DNA of 18,185 bases from VGRF01 sp964460485 (GTDB lineage Bacteria; Myxococcota_A; UBA9160; UBA6930): assembly GCA_964460485.1 (NCBI GenBank), contig CAYWRY010000082.1, positions 1 through 18,185 of the forward strand, read 5' to 3'. The notes beneath the pieces were generated by a model. That model did no database searches, was not told where the DNA came from, and saw only the letters and a list, made by a program, of their open reading frames with translations. Shown piece by piece: positions 1-6,221 of the stretch; positions within the stretch are counted from its first letter, which is position 1, and every line of letters starts with the position of its first letter. A program made the translations under genes and the position numbers.

Positions 1-290
1 TGCACTTCCGCATGCACAAAGCCGAGGGCGAGCTGTTCCGCGACGCGCTCGTCGCCGCGACGCGCGCCTGCGGGCTCGCGCTCGTCACGCTGCCGGACAA
101 GTCCGCGATCGAGGCGGCGGCGAAGGCGCTGGCCTGCGGGCGCGGCGTGCTGGACGACGCGCTCGCCGCCCTCGGCGAGGCGGCCGGCGCGCCGTGGGGC
201 AAGGACCAGAAGGAAGCCGCCGCGGCTGCGCTGGTCGCCCTCGCCCAGGGCGCGCCGCCCCCACGCGACGCCGCGCGGTCGCGGACTTAG
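1..290 (+). CDS. C-terminal part of an unrecognised protein (5' end outside window)
   Basis: An open frame enters from the left edge (first full codon at base 3, reading His-Phe-Arg-Met-His-Lys) and stops with TAG at 288-290. It therefore continues upstream, and the internal ATG at 12 is probably not the true start. About 95 residues are visible, mostly Ala/Leu-rich amphipathic helix. The fragment has a recognisable cadence (MHKAEGELFRDAL, then a late PWGKDQKEAA block) that looks like a conserved soluble domain, but I cannot assign a family or function. No membrane segment or metal motif is visible. The stop lies 14 bases before the start of the metal-permease gene, so the two are probably co-transcribed. 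The fragment shows no ABC ATPase or substrate-binding-protein motif. Confidence 0.6.
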   Translation, partial: HFRMHKAEGELFRDALVAATRACGLALVTLPDKSAIEAAAKALACGRGVLDDALAALGEAAGAPWGKDQKEAAAAALVALAQGAPPPRDAARSRT

Positions 291-304
291 GCGGAGCCGC
301 GCGC

Positions 305-1093
305 GTGCTCGAATACGCCTTCATGCAACGCGCGCTCGCCGCGGCGGTGGCCGTCGGCGCGGTGTGCGGCGTGCTCGGCTTCTTCGTGGTGCTGCGCCGC
401 CTCGCCTTCATCGGCGTCGGCATCTCCCACAGCGCCCTCGGCGGCGTCGCGCTGGGACTCCTGCTCGGCGTCTCGCCGCTGCTCACCGGCGGCGGCTTCG
501 CACTGGCGGTCGCGCTCGGGATCGCCTTCACCAGCCAGCGCAGCGGCCTCGGCCGCGACACCGTGATCGGCGTCTTCTTCTCCGGCGCGATGGCGCTCGG
601 CGTCGTGCTGGCGAGCCTCGGCCACGGCGCGCAGCAGGAGCTGTTCGGGTACCTGTTCGGCAACGTGCTCGCGGTGACCCGCGGCGAGCTGCTGGCGCTC
701 GCCGGCGGCGGCGCACTCGTGGTCGCTGCGCTGCTGGCGCTCTTGCGCCCGCAGCTCTTCCTCGCCTTCGACGAGGAGATCGCGCGCGCCTACGGACAGC
801 GCGTGCAGCGGCTCGACGTCGCGCTGCTGGCGCTGCTCGCCGCCACCATCGTGATCGGCGTGCGCCTCGTGGGCGTGCTGCTGATCGAGGCGCTGCTCGT
901 CGTGCCCGCCGCCACCGCCGCGCTGTTCGCGCGCGGCTACCGCGCGCAGCTCGCGCTCAGCACCGGACTCGCCGTCGCGTGCGCGCTCGGCGGTCTCGCG
1001 CTGTCGTGGCAGCTCGACGTCGCGCCCGGCGGCATGGTGGCGCTCACGGCGGTCGCGCTGTTCTTCGCGGCCTGGGCGGGGCGGCGGGCGTAG
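305..1093 (+). CDS. Metal-ion ABC transporter permease, ABC-3 (ZnuB/TroC/MntB) family
   Basis: A 262-residue polytopic inner-membrane protein of the ABC-3 family, which forms the channel of zinc, manganese or iron importers. The start is taken as GTG at 305. The protein then begins MLEYAFMQRALAAA, the usual opening of this family, and a GGAG Shine-Dalgarno (293-296) lies 8 bases upstream. Conserved features include the early GVLGFFVVLRRLAFIG stretch followed by ISHSALGGVALG, and the late GVRLVGVLLIEALLVVPAA helix. Around eight hydrophobic segments are evident, and the length is typical. Metal specificity cannot be told from the permease. The partner ATPase and binding protein are not in this window and may lie to the left. 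The gene ends only 10 bases from the end of the convergent MFS gene. Confidence 0.9.
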   Translation: MLEYAFMQRALAAAVAVGAVCGVLGFFVVLRRLAFIGVGISHSALGGVALGLLLGVSPLLTGGGFALAVALGIAFTSQRSGLGRDTVIGVFFSGAMALGVVLASLGHGAQQELFGYLFGNVLAVTRGELLALAGGGALVVAALLALLRPQLFLAFDEEIARAYGQRVQRLDVALLALLAATIVIGVRLVGVLLIEALLVVPAATAALFARGYRAQLALSTGLAVACALGGLALSWQLDVAPGGMVALTAVALFFAAWAGRRA

Positions 1094-1103
1094 CCCGAGC
1101 GCC

Positions 1104-2360
1104 CTACGTCTCACCCAGCATCGCCTCGCGCACGCTCGCGTCGAGGTGGCGCAGGCGCGGCGAGCCGAGGTAGAAGGCTGCGGCGATCGCCGCCGAGAGC
1201 GCGGCGGCGCCCGCGAAGGTGGCGCGCAGGCCGAAGTGATCGGCGGCGATGCCGAGCGGCGCGCCCCCCAGCATCGGCAGCGACATCGACATGAGCAGGA
1301 AGCTCGAAACGCGGCCGCGCATGCGATCCGGGATCAGCATGTGGATCGCGGTGTTGTTGAGGGTTTGGAACACACTCGCGGCAGCCATCGCGAGCAGCAG
1401 CAGCGCTGCCCCGAGCCAGAAGCCGGGCGCGAGCGCGAAGCCGGCGAGCGCGGCGGCGAACACCGCCATCGCGAACATCTGGCGGCGCGCGCCGCCGTGG
1501 GCGTCGCGCAACCACACGACGAGGCCGGAGCCGAGGATGCCGCCGACGCCGAGCGCTGCGCTGAGGATCGAGAGGCCCACCTCCCCCCGCTGCCAGATCT
1601 CCTCGGCGAAGGCGACGAAGAAGCTCTGCACCGGCATCGCGAGCAGCAGCGGGACGAGGCCGAACGCGATCAGGGTGAGCACGAGCGGCTGACCCGCGAG
1701 GTAGCGCGCGCCCTCGACCACCGACTCGCTCATCGTGGAGGTGACCGGTGCCGCCGGGCGCGAGGCGCGGATGCGGAACGTGCAGGCGAACGCCACGAAG
1801 TAGAGCGAGGTGCCGGTCGCGTAGGCCCAGCTCCGCCCCAGCGAGTCGGCCAGCACGCCGCCGAGCAGCGGGCCCGCGACGCGCGCGGTGTTGATGCCGG
1901 CGATGGTGAGCGCCATGGCGTGGGGGAGACGGTCGCGGCCCACCAGGTTCGCGACGATCGCCTGGCGCGCCGGCATCACGAACGGGAACACGCCGCCCAT
2001 CACACAGGAGAACGCGAGCAGGTGCGAGAAGCGCAGCGCGCCGAAGAGCAGCAGCGCGAGCACCGCGAGCTCGGCGAGGCCCACGGCGAGCTGGCCAGCG
2101 AGGATCACGCGCCTGCGGTCCGAGCGATCCGCGAGCCCACCGCCGAGGGGGCTGAGGAGCGCCATCGGCAGCGCCGAGAGCGTGCCGAGCAGGCCGAGGC
2201 CGAGCTTGCTGTCGGTCAGGTCGTGCGCGAGCGCCTGCCGCACGAGACCCTGGGCGCCCATCGCCAGGAAGAAGGCGACGTTCCCCGCGTAGAGCCAGCG
2301 GAACTCGGGGCTGTCCCACACCCCGGACGGCGAGCCGGCTGCGGGTGCGGGGCGGTCCAT
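1104..2360 (-). CDS. MFS transporter, EntS/MFS_3-like exporter
   Basis: A major facilitator superfamily transporter of about 418 residues with some twelve hydrophobic segments, in the inner membrane. The cytoplasmic loop 2-3 motif appears as GGGLADRSDRRRVIL, and the central loop is a short Arg/Ala/Pro-rich linker. The N-terminal pattern (SPEFRWLYAGNVAFFLAMGAQ) matches the EntS-like drug and siderophore exporter branch. The substrate is unknown. The start is ambiguous: ATG at 2360, or GTG at 2369 three codons upstream. I prefer ATG because a TAnnnT hexamer (TACCGT, minus strand 2373-2368) sits 7 bases before it and there is no Shine-Dalgarno, which would fit leaderless translation. The gene lies 81-90 bases downstream of the aminotransferase, on the same strand. 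Confidence 0.88.
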   Translation of the reverse strand: MDRPAPAAGSPSGVWDSPEFRWLYAGNVAFFLAMGAQGLVRQALAHDLTDSKLGLGLLGTLSALPMALLSPLGGGLADRSDRRRVILAGQLAVGLAELAVLALLLFGALRFSHLLAFSCVMGGVFPFVMPARQAIVANLVGRDRLPHAMALTIAGINTARVAGPLLGGVLADSLGRSWAYATGTSLYFVAFACTFRIRASRPAAPVTSTMSESVVEGARYLAGQPLVLTLIAFGLVPLLLAMPVQSFFVAFAEEIWQRGEVGLSILSAALGVGGILGSGLVVWLRDAHGGARRQMFAMAVFAAALAGFALAPGFWLGAALLLLAMAAASVFQTLNNTAIHMLIPDRMRGRVSSFLLMSMSLPMLGGAPLGIAADHFGLRATFAGAAALSAAIAAAFYLGSPRLRHLDASVREAMLGET

Positions 2361-2428
2361 GCCGGGCACGGTACGTCAGAGCGCGGAACGCGAACCCGAT
2401 CGGGGGCGCGCCGGCGAGGCGAGCAGAC

Positions 2429-2446
2429 ATCGGGTTCGGACCCGAT
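2429..2446 (-). terminator. Short perfect hairpin after the aminotransferase gene
   Basis: ATCGGGT (2429-2435) and ACCCGAT (2440-2446) form a perfect 7-bp stem with a 4-base loop. The hairpin begins four bases beyond the aminotransferase stop. No U-tract follows on the minus strand, so it may be a weak terminator or an mRNA 3'-end stabiliser. The arm motif ACCCGATCGG occurs again as a direct repeat at 2394-2403. Confidence 0.35.
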
Positions 2447-2450
2447 CGGC

Positions 2451-3614
2451 TCAGGCTCGCGCGCGCAGCGCCTCCAGCACCGGCTTCATGCGCGCGAGCC
2501 CCTCCTCGATCGCCTGCTCGCTCGCCGCGTAGCAGAAGCGCAGGAAGCCCTCGCCCGCAGCGCCGAAGTCGACGCCCGGCGTGCACGCGACGTGGGCGCG
2601 CTCGAGCAGCGCGCCCGCGAGCGCGACCGAGTCGCTGCCGAAGGCGCGCGCGTCGGCGAACACGTAGAAGGCGCCCTCGGGCTCGCGCGCGACGCGGAAG
2701 CCGAGCTCGCGCAGGCCGGCGACGAGCTTCCCGCGGCGCCGCGCGTAGGCCGCGCGCGCAGCTGCCACGGTCGCGGCGCCCTCGCGCAGCGCGGCGACGC
2801 CGGCGAGCTGCGCGAACTCGCTCGCCGAGATGAACAGGTTCTGCTGGAGCGTCTGGAGCGTGCGAATCGCTTCCGTGGGCGCGATCGCGTAGCCGAGCCG
2901 GAAGCCGGTCATCGCGTAGCGCTTCGAGAAGCCGTCGAGCACGTACGCCCCGCCGGCGTCCACTTCGAGCGCGCTCGTCGCGTGCGCGCCGTCGTAGACC
3001 AGGCCGTCGTAGATCTCGTCGCTGACGAGCGGCACGCCGAGCTTCGCGAGCGCGGCCAGCACCGCGCGCGGCTGGACGGCGCCGGTGGGATTCGCCGGCG
3101 TGCCCACCACGATCCCCCGCGTGCGCGGCGAGAGCGCGCGCTTCACAGCGTCGGGGTCGATGGCCCAGCCGGCCGCGGGATCGCACGGCACCGCGATGGG
3201 CTCGGCGCCCACGAAGCGCGCGAAGTTCGGGTAGCAGGCGTAGTGCGGCGCGGGGACGATCAGCTCGCTGCCGCGCTCGCACAGCGCCGCGAACACCATC
3301 AGCAGCGCGGGCGAGGTGCCGCTCGTCACAACCACGCGCTCCGGGTCGACGGCGACGCCGGTGCGCGCCGTTTTGTCCGCTGCGATCGCCTCGCGTAGCT
3401 CCGGCAGCCCGACGCTCGCCGTGTAGCGCGTGCGCCCAGCCGCGAGGCCCGCGCGGGCCGCCTCGATCGCCGCGGGCGGCGGCGCGAAGTCGGGCTCGCC
3501 GATCTCGAGATGGACGACGCGCGCGCCCGCGCGCTCCATCGCCATCGCGCGCTCCATCACCTCCATCGCGAGGAAGGCCGAGAGGTCGGCGAGATGCGCG
3601 GGGGCTCGGCTCAT
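2451..3614 (-). CDS. Class I/II pyridoxal-phosphate aminotransferase
   Basis: A 387-residue cytosolic fold-type I aminotransferase of the aspartate-aminotransferase superfamily. The start is ATG at 3614 (MSRAPAHLADLSAF); the frame is open further upstream but without family-like sequence. The visible active-site set is complete: the ELREAIA helix near residues 72-78, NPTG at about 175-178 (N175), D199 and Y202 in the VSDEIYDGLVY block, and the PLP lysine K231 in GFSKRYAMTGFRLGY, with R239 following. This pattern fits the I-gamma subgroup (aspartate, alanine or aromatic acceptors), but substrate cannot be set from sequence alone. The gene diverges from ccmE across 126 bases and is followed by the MFS gene. 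No clear Shine-Dalgarno is seen. Confidence 0.9.
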   Translation of the reverse strand: MSRAPAHLADLSAFLAMEVMERAMAMERAGARVVHLEIGEPDFAPPPAAIEAARAGLAAGRTRYTASVGLPELREAIAADKTARTGVAVDPERVVVTSGTSPALLMVFAALCERGSELIVPAPHYACYPNFARFVGAEPIAVPCDPAAGWAIDPDAVKRALSPRTRGIVVGTPANPTGAVQPRAVLAALAKLGVPLVSDEIYDGLVYDGAHATSALEVDAGGAYVLDGFSKRYAMTGFRLGYAIAPTEAIRTLQTLQQNLFISASEFAQLAGVAALREGAATVAAARAAYARRRGKLVAGLRELGFRVAREPEGAFYVFADARAFGSDSVALAGALLERAHVACTPGVDFGAAGEGFLRFCYAASEQAIEEGLARMKPVLEALRARA

Positions 3615-3703
3615 GCCGCGAGGGTGACGCCACTCGCGGCGATCGCACGCGCGGCGGCGCTCCCGCGCGACCCGCACTCGGTGACCCCGCCCACGTCTTC
3701 GCT

Positions 3704-3732
3704 TTGACTCGCCCGGACCCAACTCCTAGGTT
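3704..3732 (+). promoter_or_regulatory. Candidate sigma70-type promoter of the ccm operon (leaderless)
   Basis: TTGACT (3704-3709, 5 of 6 to consensus) and TAGGTT (3727-3732, 3 of 6) are separated by exactly 17 bases. The ATG of ccmE is only 8 bases beyond the -10 box, so transcription would begin at or within a base or two of the start codon. No Shine-Dalgarno precedes ccmE. The promoter lies in the divergent spacer with the aminotransferase gene. Confidence 0.5.
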
Positions 3733-3740
3733 GCGCCGCC

Positions 3741-4178
3741 ATGTCGAAGGGCCTCCAGATCGCGCTCGGCGCGCTCGCGATCGCGGGCCTCGTGGCCTGG
3801 CTCGGCGCATCCCGGAGCGGCGACGCGGCCTTCACCTACTTTCAGACGCTGGGCGAGTTCCGCGCGAGCGGCGCGGTCGGCGAGCCGGTGCGCGTGCACG
3901 GCTTCGTGGCGCTCGGCACGATCGAGCGCGACGTCGCGGCGAAGCGCGTGACCTTTGCGGTGCAGGAGCAGGCGCCCCACGCGGGCGGCTCGCCGGAGGG
4001 CGCGCTGCGCGTGGAGTACGCGAGCCTCGAGACGCCCGATCTGTTCAAGGACGGCGCCGAGGTGGTGGTAGAAGGCCGGCTCGAGCCGAGCGGCACGTTT
4101 CGCGCGACGAACCTGCTGGCGAAGTGCCCTTCCAAGTTCGAGGCGAAGTCCGAGGGCGGCGGGCCCGCGAGGATTTGA
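3741..4178 (+). CDS. ccmE: Cytochrome c maturation haem chaperone CcmE, cysteine variant
   Basis: A 145-residue CcmE/CycJ-family protein: one N-terminal membrane anchor (residues 6-22) and a periplasmic OB-fold that carries haem from the CcmABCD exporter to CcmF. Family hallmarks seen are the VRVHGFVALGTI strand (50-61), DLFKDGAEVVVEGRL (100-113) and FRATNLLAKCPSKFEAK (120-136). In classical CcmE the last block has HxxxY with His covalently binding haem. Here it is C129-P-S-K-F133, so His is Cys and the usual Tyr is Phe. Cys-type (CxxxY) CcmE is known from sulfate reducers such as Desulfovibrio; the Phe is an additional departure. First gene of the ccm operon, 90 bases before ccmF. Confidence 0.93.
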   Translation: MSKGLQIALGALAIAGLVAWLGASRSGDAAFTYFQTLGEFRASGAVGEPVRVHGFVALGTIERDVAAKRVTFAVQEQAPHAGGSPEGALRVEYASLETPDLFKDGAEVVVEGRLEPSGTFRATNLLAKCPSKFEAKSEGGGPARI

Positions 4179-4226
4179 TCGCGCCGGCGGCCGCCGCGCG
4201 CTGCGGCGCTGCGGGCGACGCGCGAA

Positions 4227-4259
4227 GCTCCGCGCCCGATCCCACTCAACCCGCGGAGC
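4227..4259 (+). promoter_or_regulatory. Hairpin overlapping the ccmF ribosome binding site
   Basis: GCTCCGCG (4227-4234) and CGCGGAGC (4252-4259) form a perfect 8-bp stem with a 17-base loop. The right arm contains the GGAG that serves as Shine-Dalgarno for the GTG at 4269, so folding would hide it. It sits in the only sizeable internal gap of the ccm operon. A regulatory role is inferred only, since GC-rich DNA yields chance hairpins. Confidence 0.35.
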
Positions 4260-4268
4260 GAACGAAGC

Positions 4269-6221
4269 GTGATCAGCGACCTCGGCTTCTTTGCGGCGCA
4301 GCTCGCGCTGGTGGCGGCGGCCGCCGCCGCGCTCGCGGGCGGCATCGGCGCTGCGACGAGATCGGATGCGTGGACGGAGGTCGCCTGCCGCGCGGTCTAC
4401 GCGCTGTTCGCGCTCACAACGGTCGCCCTGCTCTCGCTCTTCCACGCCTTCGCGACGCTCGACTTCCAGCTCGCCTACGTGGCGCAGAACGCGGCGCGCA
4501 CCATGGCCACGCCCTACCGCATCGCCGCGGTGTGGGGCGCGCAGGCGGGCTCGCTGCTGCTCTGGACCTGGATGACGGTCGCGTTCGCGGCGGCCGCGAT
4601 CACCGTGCAGCGTCGCGAGCGCGCGCTCGTGCCCTGGGTGTGCATGGTGCTCGCGGTCGACGCGGCGTTCTTCCTGAGCCTGCTGAACTTCGTGTCGAAC
4701 CCGTTCGAGAAGCTGCCGCCGCAGCACGTGATGTCGGACGGCAACGGCATGAACCCGCTGCTCCAGCACCCGGTGATGATGATCCACCCGCTTGTCCTCT
4801 ACACCGGCATGACGGGCTTCTCGGTGCCGTTCGCCTTCGCCCTCGCCGCGCTCTTCTCGGGCCAGCTCGGCACCACCTGGATGCGCGTCACGCGGCGCTG
4901 GACGCTGCTCGCCTGGGGCTTCCTCTCGATCGGCATCCTGCTCGGCGGTCGCTGGGCCTACGAGGTGCTCGGCTGGGGCGGCTACTGGGCCTGGGATCCG
5001 GTCGAGAACGCGTCGTTCATGCCGTGGCTCGCAGCCACCGCCTACCTGCACTCGGTGATGGTGCAGGAGAAGCGCGACATGCTGAAGATCTGGAACTTCG
5101 TGCTGATCGGGCTCACCTACGGCCTCTGCCTGTTCGGCACGATGATCACGCGCGCGGGCCTGGTGCGTTCCGTGCACGCCTTCGCCCAGACCGAGATCTT
5201 CGGCGTGCTGTTCGCCTGTTACGTGGGGCTCGTGCTCGCGGCCTTCACCGCGGCGCTGGTCTGGCGGGTCGGCGCGCTGCGCTCGCCCAATCGACTCGAG
5301 TCGGTGGTCTCGCGCGAAGCGAGCTTCGTCATCAACAACTGGCTGTTCATGGCAATCCTCGCCGTCGTCTTCTTCGGGACGCTCTACCCGAAGTTCTCCA
5401 CCTGGGTGCAGGGCCGCGAGGTGCTGTTCGGGCCGCAGTGGTTCGACGGCTACCTGGTGTGGATCGCGCTGCCCCTGCTGCTGCTCACCGGCATCGGGCC
5501 GCTGCTCGCCTGGCGCCGCGCGACGCCGGCGAACCTGCGCCGCCAGCTCGCGGCGCCGATCGGCGCGGGCCTCGCGACCTTCGCGGCGCTGCTCGCGATC
5601 GTGGGATTCGGGGAGTGGCTCGCGGCGCTCAACTGGGGCATCGCTGCGCTCGTCACCACCACGATCGGCGAGGAGTTCCGGCGCGCGGTGCGCGCGAAGA
5701 TGCGCGGCGGCGTCTCCGCGCCGGCCGCGCTCGCGAGGCTGTTCCGCACGAACCAGCAGCGCTACGGCGGCTACGTCGTGCACCTCGGCGTCGTGTTCTT
5801 CTTCGTCGGATTCGCCGGGCAGGCGCTCGACGTGGAGAAGCTCGAGAACGTCCCGATCGGGCACTCGATCCGGATCCGCGGCTACGAGCTCGAGTACGTG
5901 ACCGCACACGCGCTGCCCGAGCAACACTACGGCGGCGCCGAGGCGCGCATCCGCGTCTCGAAGGACGGCGAGCCGCTCGCCACGCTCACGCCCGAGAAGC
6001 GCATGTATTGGCTCGAGCAGCAGCCGAGCTCGATCCCGGCGATCTACTCGACCTTCGGCGAGGACCTCTACGTGATCCTCACGGCGATCGAGCCGAACGG
6101 GACCGCCACGCTGAAGGTGTTCGTGAACCCGCTGGTGAGCTGGATCTGGCTCGGCGGCGTGACCTTCGTGATCGGCACGGCGCTCGTGATGTGGCCGCAC
6201 CCGCAGCGGGCGGCGGCGTGA
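4269..6221 (+). CDS. ccmF: Haem lyase subunit CcmF
   Basis: A 650-residue inner-membrane protein of the haem-handling family that ligates haem to apocytochrome c using haem delivered by CcmE. The WWD domain is at about 236-250 (WGGYWAWDPVENASF). The four haem-ligating histidines known in E. coli CcmF are all in place: H173 (HPLVLYTG), H261 (AYLHS), H303 (RSVHAF) and H505 (YVVHLGVVFF, equivalent to E. coli H491). The first three fall at the same residue numbers as in E. coli, which supports the GTG start at 4269 with GGAG upstream. About 15 hydrophobic segments are present, with a C-terminal periplasmic domain (about 517-625). The stop overlaps the next start as GTGA. Confidence 0.97.
   Translation: MISDLGFFAAQLALVAAAAAALAGGIGAATRSDAWTEVACRAVYALFALTTVALLSLFHAFATLDFQLAYVAQNAARTMATPYRIAAVWGAQAGSLLLWTWMTVAFAAAAITVQRRERALVPWVCMVLAVDAAFFLSLLNFVSNPFEKLPPQHVMSDGNGMNPLLQHPVMMIHPLVLYTGMTGFSVPFAFALAALFSGQLGTTWMRVTRRWTLLAWGFLSIGILLGGRWAYEVLGWGGYWAWDPVENASFMPWLAATAYLHSVMVQEKRDMLKIWNFVLIGLTYGLCLFGTMITRAGLVRSVHAFAQTEIFGVLFACYVGLVLAAFTAALVWRVGALRSPNRLESVVSREASFVINNWLFMAILAVVFFGTLYPKFSTWVQGREVLFGPQWFDGYLVWIALPLLLLTGIGPLLAWRRATPANLRRQLAAPIGAGLATFAALLAIVGFGEWLAALNWGIAALVTTTIGEEFRRAVRAKMRGGVSAPAALARLFRTNQQRYGGYVVHLGVVFFFVGFAGQALDVEKLENVPIGHSIRIRGYELEYVTAHALPEQHYGGAEARIRVSKDGEPLATLTPEKRMYWLEQQPSSIPAIYSTFGEDLYVILTAIEPNGTATLKVFVNPLVSWIWLGGVTFVIGTALVMWPHPQRAAA

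Noticed and set aside
1111..3810. An 899-codon minus-strand open frame across the MFS and aminotransferase genes
   Set aside because: Its translation is Arg/Ala/Gly-rich with no domain pattern, and it is a shifted-frame shadow of two well-supported genes. Long antisense and shifted frames are expected at this GC content.
3704..6217. A very long plus-strand open frame (3704-8107) running through ccmE and ccmF before entering the real zinc-ribbon gene
   Set aside because: The part before 6218 is Arg/Ala-rich low-complexity translation out of frame with clearly recognisable CcmE and CcmF. The true gene begins at GTG 6218 with a signal peptide.
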